A DNA stretch of 64,000 nt. It comes from Dirofilaria immitis. Its lineage: Eukaryota > Nematoda > Chromadorea > Rhabditida > Onchocercidae. The position numbers and the translations under genes were made by a program. The notes beneath the pieces were generated by a model. The model saw only the letters and a program-made list of their open reading frames with translations, searched no databases and was not told where the DNA came from. This document shows positions 38,401 to 52,415 of the stretch, piece after piece. Position 1 is the first letter of the stretch; every line of letters starts with the position of its first letter. The stretch is taken from positions 744,001-808,000 of the forward strand of contig JAKNDB010000053.1 in the NCBI GenBank assembly GCA_024305405.1, written 5' to 3'.

Positions 38401-40941
38401 TGTTAACTTCTAATTCGAGTGTAACCGTTTATTTAGCTTTTAATGAAACCATAATGTTGTAGCGGCGCGAGAGAGATGAAGCACTTATCAGTCAGGACGA
38501 AAGATTGAGGATCAAGGAATCAGAGATTGCAAAATCCGTTAATATCATTGCGAAAATGAAAAAGCAACTGAGTATTGCTCAACTTTCGATCCGAAACATC
38601 CGCAGCTTAGCTGTGCAGGTATTATTATTGCTTCTTATTTCTATTGAACAGTTTTTTTGGTTTTTGAACATTAAGTGATTAAAAAAGTATAGTGTTTAAT
38701 ACAACGCATTTAATAAGTGTCGAGCTCGTAGTTCATGTAAAAGAACGACGATATTTTAATGCTGATTGGAATTGGATTGTTGATGATTTCAAAAATTTGA
38801 AATTTAGCGAAGAAAAGTCAGGTATTTATAGGTGCGAAATCTCATTGGAGAACTAGAAAACAGGCGGGCTGAAATTCAGAGTTTGCGGCTTCTGTTTACA
38901 AGTATCCAGAATGGATATCAGGCTTTGCAGGAAGAAAATGCACAAAATAAAGCTATGATTGAAAGCATTCAGAATAATGTATGTCTTTTTGTTTTCCTAA
39001 TCAATTGCATATTGATTGTTAATTTACTGAATAATTAATTGCGGTTATGATTTTTTTGTGAAACCAGCCAAAAGTTTTAGTTTCAACGACAAATGTTGCA
39101 TATGAAGTTCATCATTAAATGAATATTAAAACAAAGTGAAATATTCATTGTGTTTTTTTGTCTTATAGAATAATAACTTACATTTTTTTTGTGGAAAACA
39201 TTGAAAGGTAATTTTTTCTTTTTGTAGGTAGCAATTAGCGAATATCAGTCGAAAGCATTAGCTGCTTCATTGGAAGATCAAAGGAAGAAGGTATGAATAA
39301 AATAAATAATGAAATCTATCTTTTTCTAGATGTCCAAAAATATTCCAATTTATCAGAACTTTCGTTTTTAGCATGCAGAAGCAATGATGGCAAAGCAAGA
39401 AATTTTAAATGAGAAACAACGAATGCTTATAGAAGCATGGAATCGACTGAACAGCAGCATAGAGCTCAATACCCATTTACAAGAAGAATTGACACGTCGA
39501 GATGGTATATTTTTAATTTTTCAAAAGTCTTCGTCATTAATTATTATTATTATAAAAGGGAACTGTTAAATATGCTTATCGAAATATATTCATATGTCTA
39601 GTAGTCAATAATTGTTTTTCGTATTTAGAAGGTATCTCGAAGTACTTTGGTATCACTGAGCTATAGTAATCATGTATGTTAAAATTGAATGTGTGAAATT
39701 GGAAAAGGAATTATTTTATTATTGCAGCTTTCGATTATTTTCAGTCGCATACCATGCTCTTGAGCAACGCCTTGTTTGTGCCGATGAAAGACGCTCGACA
39801 ATTTCTCAGCATTTCTCCATCAGTAACAGTACTTTGGACAGCAAACCTGCTGAAGAAATGGTCAAAATAAACTCCCATTATTCGGAAGCAATAGGCGGTT
39901 AAAATTTTATTTCCATGATAGCAAATAGCGTACAGCACTTTATTTGTTTTTCGTGATAAAAGGATTGTCCGACAAAAATTTATTAATGAAAGAAATGAGA
40001 ATTAAAAATCACCACTTCCATATTTAAAAAATTTAGAAGTTACGTTTCAAAAATAAAATTAAGTTTTGCAGATGTTTCATCTGGTGCTCTTCCTCATGAG
40101 TTTCATCCACTTCCGGAAGTAGAAGATGAAAATGATCTGTTGTCGTCGTCATCCGTGAATGGTGATCCATATATGCTGAATGTCGAACCGCAGAGCGGTA
40201 GGCTGGTCGCAGCAGACCAGTAATTTTATTTCACTTAGCCGCAGTTTTTAGAATATTTTTCACATTTATTTTAAATTCGGCACTATATTTTTTCCGTATT
40301 TAATACTAAATGAAGATTTAATTGGAAGATTTTGCAAAAATACGAGATTTGTAAAACATTCCTTATTGTTTAAGGCAAGAAGAATATAATACATCCGTAG
40401 ATAGTGAACGTTTGGCTGAATTGAAGAGACGCAATAAATCATTGCCACCGCATATGCGTTCAACCTATGCTACGGAGTTAACATATGCTTCGAAACGTTT
40501 CCCGTCTGAAAGACTCGAAGATGAATTGAAAGATTCCAAAGATTTCACGTCATATTTGTATAAGAATAGTGGTAATACTTCCGGCTTAGTATCACCAGGC
40601 AACTTTTCGAAGACAAAGGTAATTCTCAAATAACTGCATAACTTCAGCATACATTAAATGATTGGCAAAAGCTTTTCAGTTTCAAAGATTTTTATAGTAA
40701 GATCGTGGATGATTCATTTTCAAAAGAATAATAAAATTTTTAAATTCATTTTATGACATTTATAATTGGTTCCTCTTTTTTTCTTTTCTTAGGAAACTGA
40801 AAAGTTAATTCTACCTTTTAGTATGTTTCACGATCGTTACGCAATGTTAAAAAACATTTTAACAAAATATGGCAAGAATCGAATACATCGAAGACGAGTA
40901 TGACTAGCAAAGAACGGAGTCCATTAAGATGGAAGAATTGA
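35481..40941 (+). CDS. lin-5: LIN-5/NuMA-type spindle coiled-coil protein
   Basis: LIN-5 links dynein to cortical GPR/LGN-G-alpha complexes to position the mitotic spindle. Exons: 35481-35516, 35871-35965, 36109-36477, 36603-36747, 37282-37378, 37582-37744, 38056-38184, 38266-38397, 38463-38618, 38832-38978, 39228-39290, 39372-39504, 39745-39897, 40072-40197, 40380-40618, 40822-40941; about 767 aa (C. elegans LIN-5 about 820). An N-terminal globular part (DPVDGWALLYKRHIP, VAKFLVIFLNELRIS) corresponds to the NuMA/Hook-like head, followed by coiled coil across exons 5-12 and a polar tail. The deciding motif, RLAELKRRNKSLPPHMRSTY in exon 15, matches the NuMA LGN-binding segment (IAELQQRN..CPPHLKTCY). 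A one-base loss in the A5 run at 36125-36129 and one near 37374 break phase; the 36477/36603 join is also out of phase and unresolved. Exon 15 could instead start at 40375. Tail: SPLRWKN. Confidence 0.87.
35772..35829. repeat. Short direct repeat
   Basis: ATACTTATGACATATAAAAA occurs twice, 42 nt apart, in the first lin-5 intron. Confidence 0.8.
36971..37101 (+). repeat. 131-bp copy of the lin-5 exon 6 acceptor region
   Basis: The segment 36971-37101 is repeated at 37470-37600 with only two differences by eye. The second copy ends inside lin-5 exon 6, so the first copy carries a second splice acceptor plus the first 20 coding bases of that exon, placed upstream of exon 5. After the shared part this copy continues AG|GTTTTT, which could act as a donor. 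Read as an exon in phase 0 it has a stop (CCT CAG TGA), so it is more likely a pseudo-exon than a functional one. Confidence 0.85.
37470..37600 (+). repeat. Second copy of the 131-bp duplication (includes start of lin-5 exon 6)
   Basis: This is the partner of 36971-37101, offset 499 bp. It contains intron, the TTACAG acceptor and the first bases of the exon beginning at 37582. Confidence 0.85.
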
Positions 40942-43808
40942 TGGTCCTAATTGATTATTTGATTTCATTGGAAATCGGTTTTTCATTAGATTTTATTTAT
41001 CTTGTGTGTACTGATGATAAAATGGTAGAAGTTGAAAAACATAATTTCGTTCAGCCTATTTCTTGATTATTATATTGGTGTTTGAATTATTCATTTACTC
41101 AATCAGTGTTTAGCATCGCTTAACTAGTTTGAACCTCCACTCGTAATGATTTTCATATCAATCAAAGTCAAAATATCAAAAATTGGAGGAAGTTCTTTCG
41201 AAGTTTACTGATTACAATTTATTATGTTGTTTACGTTTATTATTCATTTTTTACCGATTTTTCGTTGTATTTATTGTTCGTTAATGCTGTAAATATTCAT
41301 TACATAAATGTTCATATACATATCTTACGTTTGATAAAATCTAAGAAAGCTTGCATTATAACACATTAAGGATAGTCTGTTCCTTCGTTTGAGTATTGGC
41401 TGGTGTAAAGAGGTCAGTAGCGGAAAATGATGTCTTTGGAAATTTATAGTTTTTTTTATTTCTTGGGATTAGCTTTAATACTTTATTGTTCTTGATTTGC
41501 TGCTCATCTTTTGAATCTCAAAATAAATGAATAGATTATTGATCTGATCAGACACAGAATTATGAGGAATGCATATTCATGAACGAATTTTCGAATTTAG
41601 TTTTTTTGCTAACAGTTTTTCTATTTATTAATCACCCAAGGTGAGCTAATTTTTATATGAAGAAATTAGCTCATAACCAATTTTAGTTTTATTCAAAATT
41701 AGCCAAGAAATCATCAAATATGAGAAAAAATTTAATTCATATATTGCAGGTAATATCATATGCTCTTATCAGTATGACTTTCCTTATTAAATATATCATC
41801 ATGCAATTATTATCATATCGTTCATGTCGTTAACTGCTTATATAAATTGTTATTTTATTTTTTTCTAGAGAAATTATGTTTTCAGATTATATCTTACTAT
41901 TGAGGAAGATATCAGGAAAACTGGAATATAATTTTTCAATAATTTTGCATAAGTGAGTATTATAATTTCTGATGTAATGAATCATTTATCTAATTTTCAT
42001 TTTCCCATCTGATAAATATTGTAAGAATTTCTCAATCTGATCCAAACTAATATTTATGTTTTTTTGTAACGTCTAAAATGTTATAAAGATTTTTCCTGAT
42101 GATAATTGAGTTATCCGCAATGTTTGAAATATGATAAGGATTTTTCCATCTGTTAATTATGTTTATGCATAATGTTTAAAATATCATAAGAATGTTTCCA
42201 TCTCATAATCAATTTTATCTGTAGTATCAGAAAATATGATAAGTAACTTTTCAAAAAAAGTTTTTTCTATTTTTCTTCCTACCGACCAATTAGATCATTA
42301 TATTTTATCATAGTTTATCATTGGTTCTTGCATTCAATTGAATATGATATTAAAATTCTTGCTTCGAGATTACTTTCTAAATATCTGATTTATTCGAGCA
42401 TCCTAAGCTATCTATATCTATCGTATTATCCAATAACATTTGTTAACAAATAAAACTTTAGTCGTAAAATATTTGCCTATAGCACATAACAAAAGTCGAT
42501 ACTATCATTCTTCAGGTAAACATAAAATTTTTTTATGATAGATAATATGATATGATATGATATGATATTGATTTGCGAAAGAATTAAGCTAAAATAATTC
42601 GTGCTTTTGAATGATTTTAGAAAAATAAAATTTTAGCAAAACTATTTTCATTAATCTTTTGCAATAAAATATTTATTATTAAATATTCTTTAATAATAAT
42701 AAACAAACAAACAAAAAAAACGAAACAAAATTTAAATGAAACAAACTTTTATTTGAATAAAAGTAATATGAAAAAGAAAAGAACACTTTGTGATATTAAA
42801 AATTTCCTTTTTCCGTTTCTTTTATTGAAAAAATTTTATGACAATTTTATTAGTAATAATTTCTATAAATTTTTATATTATAACTCTCTCTCTCTCTCTC
42901 TCTTCTCTCTTAAAAAAGAAAGAAAACGATATATACATACATACAAATATATATATAAAGAAATTAAAAATATGGAAGCATAATTTAAAATGAGCCATAA
43001 AAAAATCAAAAGTTTTTTAATATTTAAGAAAAAAAAATTATGAGCAATATTAATAAAAGTAGTAGAAATTAAATGAATTATTTTTATTTGAACTTTTCTT
43101 CTTCATCTTCTTCTCCTCCTTCTTCCTATTATTATTAGAATATTTGATGATCATTGTGAAGTTTTAAAAGCAAACAATAAATTGATTAGAGATAGATTGA
43201 ATTAAAGAATCAATCCCGTTTTATGAAACTAAGAATTATTATACATTTTACCGAATATATGATATTACATTGATGAGATCAGATTATATTACAATGAACT
43301 ATTCAGGCATTCTTTTTTTTAGATAAATAATAAATGCATAAAATATAATGGAAATAGTTAGCTCATTTCTCAATTTTAAATTTTAATTACTTTTTCTTAT
43401 CGTTCATTTCATTTATTATTATTATTATTAAAAATGATCAAATAAAATGAATGTATAAATTTTGGCCATAAAAATTATTAATTCAAATTTCTGATATTTT
43501 GGCTTTTTTTTCTTTTTTTTCTATTTTAAATTTTTGTTATTTAAAAATTTGATTTTTGACATTAATTTTTAATCAAATTTTTTTGTAAAAAAAATTACTA
43601 AAATTTATTTTAAATTAAATCAAAATTGATATTCTAAGCATTCCAGATTAGATTTTATATTAGAAATTTTAATATTATAGGAAAAATTATTTTGCAAAAA
43701 TTAATTATTCTATTCTTAATATTATCATTTAAAAAAAAAAAAACTATTTATTATCATGATGCCTTGAATATTTCTATATTCATTAAAATACATCAATGAT
43801 TACTATGA
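40942..43808. other. Convergent intergenic region, no gene seen
   Basis: This lies between the 3' ends of lin-5 and the GPCR gene. GC falls sharply after about 41.3 kb. It holds a short ATATG repeat (42540-42563), a TC microsatellite (42884-42910) and long A/T runs. No splice-flanked coding block was found. Confidence 0.6.
42884..42910. repeat. (TC)n microsatellite
   Basis: About eleven TC dinucleotides in a row with one interruption, in intergenic DNA. Confidence 0.9.
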
Positions 43809-46800
43809 TTATACCATACTGCTATGTCCATCGATCAATAATCGTATTTCTTCCAAATTATGACCGATAAAAATGATCGGTATATCACTATTTAAAATAT
43901 CATTGCTAGTTGTAGTTGTAATATTCCTATCATTATCAGCATCTTCAGATATCGTTTTTAGCACAAATCCATCGCTTAGATTATTATCGATCATCGCTAA
44001 TTGCTTATCAGTGCCATCTATCATATCATTTTCCGTTTTTGGAAATCTAAAAATATTTTATAAAGATGTCAATTTTCATCCTTATTTTACAGCTAATCAG
44101 AATAATTGTTAACTTCAAAATTTTAAGAATTTATTTTATTATCAGTGATAATGACTTTTTTATCTTAATTTTGACAAACTAATATTATTATAATTCTTTT
44201 TTCTTCCAATATTCAGTAAACAAATTTAACCAAACAATTTTTGCTATTCCTAAAACTAAAATTATTAATTTAAAAAAATAGATAAGCATATTTTTCAATC
44301 GATCAATCGAATGAAAAATTTAATATATAAATTAAAAAATAAATTAATTCAAAACAAAAATTAAATTGAGCAAAATCATATTCGTCAAATAAGCATTTCC
44401 AATTTTTGATATATCGTAATCAACTTCATATATCAATTTCAAAAATAAGCAAATAAACAAATTGAATAATCATTTTTAATTTTTCAATTAAAAAAACCAT
44501 ATATTTATTTTTATTATAAATATTTCCTCTCTACTTTTTATATTCTATAGCTACACGATGTTAATCGTATAATCATTTATCAAAATTTAATTATGTTGCT
44601 AAAAGTTTTTATAATTAATTTATAGGTAAATATTAAATTCTAAGCTTATCTTATAATTTTTCCATCCATCAATTTTTTGAGTAAATAAGTAAATATTTGC
44701 AAAAAAGTTATTTTTTTAAATTAAAAATATTTATTTTGTTCTCTGCAAAAACATTTCCAATTATTAATTTGCATATTTTATTATTAATCATTTATGAAAT
44801 GATTAATGATAAGAAAATGATAATCATTTCACAAATGATCGATGATAATGAAATATTAGAAATAGTAAATATTTGTAAAAAATTAATTCGTTTTTTTTAA
44901 ATTAAAAGTATTCATTTATTCTTAATAAAACATTTCCAATTATTATTTTATACATTTTATTATCATTAATCGTTTATGAAATGATTAATGATAATAAAAT
45001 GATGGAAATGATGATCATTTCACAAATGATTAATGATAATGAAATAATAGAAGGTTGAATTTTAATTAATCAAAATGAACGATTTAGAATTCGAAATTTA
45101 ATTTATCAAAGTAAATTATGAAAGAAATTTTCCTAATTTTAAATTTGATATTGCAAAAATTGATTGCAAAGATTTTAATTGAACAATAAAATTTATAAAA
45201 CAAAATGAAAAAAATAATAGACAAAAGGAAATTTATTTTATCAATTTTATTAACAGATAAATAGAAGAGAAAAAAAAGTAAGAAAAGAATAAAAACAAAA
45301 AGAAAGAAAGATAAAAAGAAATAAATTATTCAACTTTAAACAACTTTAACGAACAGATTAAAAATAATCGATGAAAATTTTATGTGATAGAATTTATTCG
45401 ATCAACTTTCCTCCTCTTACGACCATTTTCATTTAATTCAATCGTTAATGCATTTGTTGATACAGCATGAGGCATCATTCCGGATACTTGTTGGCTTAAA
45501 ACCAATTTTATTGAGAGAATTTGATAAATTTAAAAATTTTCCTCTTTCTTTTTTTTCTTTGTTAAATTTCAAATAATTTGGTCAAATTTTATTCAATAAA
45601 TTTAGCAAATCTAAAATTTTTCGGAAAAAAAACTTTTATCATTTCTCAAAGCAGTGATAATGAAATGAGAAAATTATGAAAAATTATCATTACAAATTAT
45701 TCAAATTATCATTACAAAATTTTTGTTATAAATCAAAAATTGTAAATGTTAGAAAAATGAGCAAAATGATAATGAAACAATTGAAGCAATTTGATTAGGA
45801 AAAGTTCAAAGAGGTAAATATACCGAAGATAAGGATAATTATCACTGTAAATGATTAAATTCAAAATGATAATCATGCAAAGAAATATTGAGCTAGATGA
45901 TAAAACATATGAAATTGGTGATAGCATGAAAATTAAACAATTAATGATATATTATATCAAAAAGCAAGGTAATGCAAAAAATATATGAACTTTTAAAAAT
46001 TTTATCGGAAAAAAATTATGCAAAGAATATAATTGAATTAATTTTTAAGCTATCAAAAAAGCATAAAAACTGATTAATTTAAAATTGAAATGAATAAATC
46101 AAAAAAATTAAATAAAATTTTATATTAATTAGTTATCAAGCTATTAATGATTTATTAATAAAATCATTTATTAATGATTTATTGATAAAATTTTATGATC
46201 TATCTACAAATAAGCAACATGCAAGAATTATCATATAGATGATGAATGTATTAATCATTAAATATATATATTAAATAATTTCGAATTAAATTTTCATCAA
46301 ATTCTTTACTTAAATTATGTTAAATATGACAATCCTAAATTTTAAAGTATAATTTAATTATTTGAAAAAATTGACTATATTTTTAAATTAATTGCTCATT
46401 TTTAATAATTTTATTAATAAATTTTTGCAGCCAATTAATTGTAAGCAATTATTTTTATTATTGTTTTTTTTTTAGATTTAATAAATAAAACTTTGAGAAA
46501 TAGAATTTAACAAAAATTTGAAAAAAGAAAGATAGTTGTGATAGACAAATAAATATAATGAATAATTGTAATTTTTATATAAAAATACAATTGTTAAAGA
46601 TGAAAAGATTAAGCAATTATTTAAGCAATGGAAAAAAACGAGAAAAAGAAGGATTATTTCATGCAAATGTTAATTTAGGTTACCTGGAAAAATTGAAAGA
46701 ACCATTTGTGGGTTTACAATGATATGTTGAAAAACACCTTTGTTTTCTATATTGTGATATTGGGTGCATTGATTGACCTATGAAAAAAAAGGTGAAATAA

Positions 46801-49800
46801 TAATAAATTCATTTTTTGTTTTTAATTTATTTAATTGGTTTTATTTTAATAAAAATTAACTAATCTCAATTATTCAATTAATAATTATTTAATCAATAAT
46901 TATTGATTAAATAATTAGTGTTAATAAATTTTAATTATCATTCATTTATTTATATTTTAATTATATCATTCATTTATTTATATTTTAATTATACGATTTT
47001 TTCAATTTCTATTTTATCAATATTCTTTTTTCTTTTACAATAAAAATTAGTACTTATTATCAGTAGCATATACCATTTTTCAGATAATTCATATTTATGA
47101 ATGAATGCATATATGCAAATTATTTCGAATCGAGAAAAAATCACCTCAAGAAAATGGCTATTTTTAAGCATACATATTTATATTTCAACAAATTTATCAT
47201 ATGTTTATTATTTTAATGAAAAAAAAGTTGATAAAAAGTAACAAATGATATAATTTGATAAAAATTTTAAAATAAAATTTACCAAAAATACGAGGCGGCT
47301 TTTTTAAAGGTCTACAACGAAGCATATGAAAACATATTAATCGAATATTTGGATTAATTAAACAATAAAAATAGAAATTCAATGCAAATTTTGTAAATTC
47401 CATCACATTGATAATTGCTCGAATTATCTAAAATTTAGAAAAAAATTAAGCAAAAAAAAAGGAAAGAAATAGAAAAAAAAATAAAAAATAGAAAAATTAA
47501 ATAATTAAAATTTTATGTAAATAAACGATTATCAAAATTAGAATAAATGGAATAATTCGATTATCACTAATTTATCAGTTTTTTATTATCATAAAAATAT
47601 TTTATTATTTTCATGAGAATCTTATTTATCAGATCAAATTAATGAAATTTGTGCTAATGTGATTCAATTCTTTTTTTTGCATAAATGATTAATTTAAACT
47701 AATTTCTCAGAATTTATCATTTATTTCATATTTATTTATATATATATGTTAAACCATTGAATAAAATGTAGTAAGATTGGAAGTGATATGATAAGAATAT
47801 GATAATTTGTATTTTTATATGAAAATCTATATTTAACATTACTGTCATGATATTATTAGACAACACGGAAAAATTTGCATACTGTAAATTTCGCAATTAT
47901 TTGTACTGCAAGTATTAATTTTGTGTAATTAAATTTTAATATTATATTAGTAAATACTATAAAATGCACTAATCTGATACTGTAAATAATTATATCTATG
48001 CGATTATTATGCTATAATAAAATATATAAATAATTAAATCGGAAATTAGAAATGACTAACTTGAAATGATACATTAAAAGATTGCTTATCAGAAACAAAT
48101 ATTGTAAGTGGAGCAGCGGGTATTGTACAAACAAAAAATATTATTGTAATCGAAAATAATAATGTAAATAGTTGCCTTTCTTCCTGAAAAATTTTCTCTT
48201 TCATATTTCTGATATCTTATTGTTTTCAATCATTAACAATGATAACATAAGTTTGTAATTTAAAATTAAAATTAAACAATGATATTTTTATTTACAACTA
48301 TATTGTAAAAATGACAATTTAAATAATTATTGAAATTTACGTCAAACAAATTTAAAAACAAATAAACATTTTTAAGGAATGAAAATAAATCAAAATATTA
48401 TGAATTTCACTCATTGTGAAATATAAATATAATCAAATATGATATAATATAAATTTGATACAATTTAATTTTTACTAATTATTAATATATCTAATTTGAA
48501 TTAAAATATATGAAATGAATTTCACTCATTGTGAAATATAAATATAATCAAATATGATATAATATAAATTTGCAATAATCATTTATATGAATATGATATT
48601 CGAATAATCATATTACTAACTAACTTGTTCAATTTTTGTTGAAATTTTTTGTGTATTAGAAGCAAGTCGTTTAAATCGTTCCTTTTATTATTTCGATATG
48701 TAATTAAAATTCTTAAATTAAAATATGCAACCAAAACAAATGGTAATAGACGACTGATTGTCTCACGACACCATTCATATACCTTATACCAAGTTTCAAT
48801 TTTACGATCGCATACAACAAATTGACATGAAGCAATTTCAGATGGCACCTACAAAATTAAACATTTATGAGAATACTATTTCAACTGATTCATTCCTCAA
48901 TAATAGCTCTACATTTGCATATATTCATATATATTCGTTTAGCAAAGGTCAAACTTTACGAAAAGTTACGGAAAATATAATTTAGCGATTTCCTAAATAA
49001 AATTCATCATTTACAAATTGTTTATATTTTATCATTCATTTTTCTTCTTAAGCATTTGATAAATAGTTTGGAATTAATTCTGAATTTTATTTACTAAATA
49101 TAAAAAGGTAAATAAAGATAAAGTAAAATGATAATTTAAGATTATGAATATAATTACAATTAAATCCATTACAAACCTCATAAACAACTTTTTTAACAGC
49201 CCATGGAGCATAGATACAAAAATTCATCACATAAGATATGATAACCAAAAATAAGCACATTTTTGTCTCTTGAAAAAAGAAAGCAAAATCAATTAATTAG
49301 TTTTATTAATTAATTAACAAAGACTCAATGTCTTAAATTTAATATATGATTAGTTATATTGTGAAGATATTCGAGAATGATTATCAAATATTACATAATA
49401 AGTGTAGGAAAGATAAAATTCTTCTATGAATACTTTCAAATATTTATGTAAATCACTTAAATTTTATCGGAGATATTTGAAATGATAATATAAATAATTG
49501 TAAAAACATGTAAATATAAGGACGTATCAAAAGTTAATATTTTAATCAAAATTTGAATATTCTAATTTAATTTTTATAAATAATTAAAATTGAATATTTT
49601 AAGCAAAAATAATTTTAGAAGTTTGATATTAAATTTTTATCAAAGTAACATATCTGAGATAACGATGATGAAAAGGATGACAAACAGCCATATATTGACT
49701 CATTGTTAAAAATACCACAATCCATACACTGGTACCCATAAATGCATTTACCTGAAAATAATATATGAAGAAATTGATACTACAGATAATATTACACTAA

Positions 49801-52045
49801 TCTGTTGCAGTGCTAATCAGTTATCGAAAACTATTTCACAATGCGACATAATTTTTATAGGCCTACCTTACAACAGTAATCTGGTTTACCCAATTTTAGA
49901 TGAGTTAATTAATTCAGGAAAAAAATTCTTATATGCTCATCCGAGATTATTCTCGAAATTGTAATAATTCCTGTATTAAAATACTAATGATCAGAAATCA
50001 TAATTAATTTATAAAAATTAAAATTTGAAATTTCACTAACAATATATTATTTACTTAACTTTTCTTTTATTAAAATATTTTCAATAAGAATTTTTTCTTT
50101 CAAAAATAATTATTAAATAAGCTAATATCATAATTATATATGCATGAATTTTCACTGTTAAATTCTATTGATTGATCGATGATAATATGATCATATATTA
50201 TTGTCGAAGAAATAATAAAATATTTGTCATAAATCACGCACGTATTGTAATTCACGCACGTGACAAATTTTATTTTTACGTAATTTACTTTTTGTTTGTT
50301 TTCCTTTATGCACAAAAAAATCAATAATTTTATTGGATTTTTTTTGAGAGAAAAAATATAAATAAAAATAAGAACAAACTAATGGAAATCCAATATGAGC
50401 ATAATAAAGTGATGATGGATATGAACAAAGACGATAATCAAGCAACCATAATATCATTGGTATCACTGATAAAAGTGTTGACTAAAATAAATAAAAAAAC
50501 AAATAATTTAGCTAAATATTAGCATATAATTATAAAATAATTAAATTAATGCTTTCTTTTTTTTTTAAAGAAAAGCATTAATCTAATTAATCAATTAATT
50601 TATCATTGCTTGATAAATTCTGTTAAATCATTGATAAAACACTTCTAAAAATTACGATAATAATCAAGTTAGTAGATCTTAATAATCATTAATGATTAAT
50701 TCGAGTAAATAGTTAGGAATAATAAATTAATAATATTTATTTCAATTCAAATATTTGCATAAAATTTCATAATATATTTATATTATTGCAACTTAAATTA
50801 GTATTAAATTTTAAATTTATAAATTAAAAAATTAAATTCCATTTCGAATTATGATGCTTATGAAGATATTGAAAAATGATATAAATAAATGAAAAACTTG
50901 CCAGATCGGTAATAGCCAATAATATGAGGTAGGTATAAATGATCGACGATCGTTTAAATAATGAACGTGTCAACGTTGCTACTGTCATTATATCACCTAT
51001 AAATTGGAATTGTTATAATAGTAATAAAATTATTAAATTAATTAATTTAATACTTAAAAATAAACTACAATTAGATCATTCATCAAGTTGTTCTTAAAAA
51101 ATTTTTTTCATTTAAAATTTTATCAAATAAATGATAAATGATAATATGATGCAAATTATAATGATATCATGATATAATCATAAATAAAACCTCTCTCAAT
51201 TAACATTTCCAAAAGATATAAACAAATGGAATTAATATGAGTTAAAAATATATTTGAAATTTAAAATTTTCATCCTTATTAATTTATTAAATTAATTTTC
51301 CTTCCTCTTTCTTTGATAACAAATAGTTAACTTTCATATGATTTTTATCAAACTTTCTTTTTCGCCTTTTTCTTTTTAATGATAATATTTGTTTGATAAT
51401 AATTTTATTGATTAGATTATTAAAAGTGTATTAATGCATTTTTCTTTTTAAAGAGAAAATTTGAGAGTTACACGATAATATTAATATTTTATCAGTTTAC
51501 AATATATAGTTTGTTAGCAACTAATTTTTGAATATGAAATTTTTCAATTACAGTATTTCGATTTTTTTTTTTGCCAGACATTTTTATGAATATTTTATCC
51601 ATCTTCTATTATATAATGCTTATATTTATCGCATTTCATTTCATCATCCTATCAACTTTCTTTTTTTTTTTTTTTTACAAATTTAATAAATGATGCAATT
51701 TTGTGTGATAGCAATTTTTTGATTACTTATTGAAATGATAACAAAAATGATGTCAATATATTTTTTGAAAAAAATTAAAAAATTATTGATAATATTAATA
51801 TTATTTCACATTGAAATATAATACTTTGTTGACAATCAATCAATCAATCGATATTTGAATAATGATAACTTACCAATGACGCCAAATGATATGATAATTG
51901 GTGCGATATAACCATAAGTGATACGATTTACAAGTGATACTCGAATAGCATCTGATGTACCATTAAGAAAATAAACAGAAGTAAAAGTATCATCGAGATC
52001 AGCGTTATCAGATATAAAAATGGAGCATAAATTTTCCGATCCCAT
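43809..52045 (-). CDS. Class A G-protein-coupled receptor, neuropeptide type
   Basis: Exons on the complement: 52045-51874, 50996-50898, 50481-50380, 49751-49650, 49266-49177, 48848-48621, 48183-48061, 47427-47283, 46777-46684, 45494-45408 and probably 44046-43809; about 490 aa. The N-terminus is short with an NGT glycosylation site. TM1 ends in VIGD (in place of GN), TM2 has LAITDLA, TM3 is WIVVFLTMSQYMAVCHPF, TM4 lies in 49177-49266, TM5 follows a Cys-containing loop (WYKVYEWCRETISRLLPF), TM6 is LFSITIIFFVCTIPAAP and TM7 is LNFYFYCLINPNIR. The usual DRY is SQY and NPxxY is NPNIR. The layout resembles FMRFamide-like receptors of nematodes and insects, but the ligand cannot be read. The 50898/50481 join is out of phase. 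The tail may stop at 45381 instead; the 43809 exon ends in SSMV, a possible PDZ ligand, but its phase is off by one. Confidence 0.82.
44687..45055. repeat. Tandem duplication, about 180-bp unit
   Basis: AGTAAATATTTG..AAAAA, ACATTTCCAATTATTA and ATGAAATGATTAATGATAA occur in the same order at 44687-44863 and 44864-45055. Each copy can fold on itself through ATCATTT/AAATGAT arms. It lies within the last GPCR intron, if the 43809-44046 exon is real. Confidence 0.75.
46883..46916. repeat. Perfect 34-bp palindrome
   Basis: AATTATTTAATCAATAA followed directly by its exact complement (no loop), in a GPCR intron. It is followed at 46931-46993 by a tandem repeat of ATCATTCATTTATTTATATT with a period of 28. 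Confidence 0.85.
48400..48573. repeat. Direct repeat of about 57 bp, spaced 115 bp
   Basis: GAATTTCACTCATTGTGAAA and the AT-rich sequence after it occur at 48402 and 48517, in a GPCR intron. Each copy starts with a TTTCAC..GTGAAA inverted motif. Confidence 0.85.
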
Positions 52046-52415
52046 ATCACTTATTTATTGATTATTTTAACAATTGTATCAATAAATTTTGAAAGAATCG
52101 AATTAATTAAATAAATTCAGCAAGAAAATACAGTTTTGCATATAATATTTTAGAAAAAGGCATTCATTCATTGAATAATCAATCAAATCAATTCAAATAT
52201 TTAATAATTTATATTCAAAAATAGCAAATATTTGTTATTATCAATTCAAAATAATTCGTACAGCGTAACAATAATACTAATCAGTAGTAGTAGGTTGATA
52301 AACAGCAGTAGTAATCGATAGATTGATAATAGACAATGGAATAAATTTAGTCAAAAATAATTTAAATGATATATTTAAATATATTAGTAGAATAATTTGA
52401 GAAATTGATTAATGA

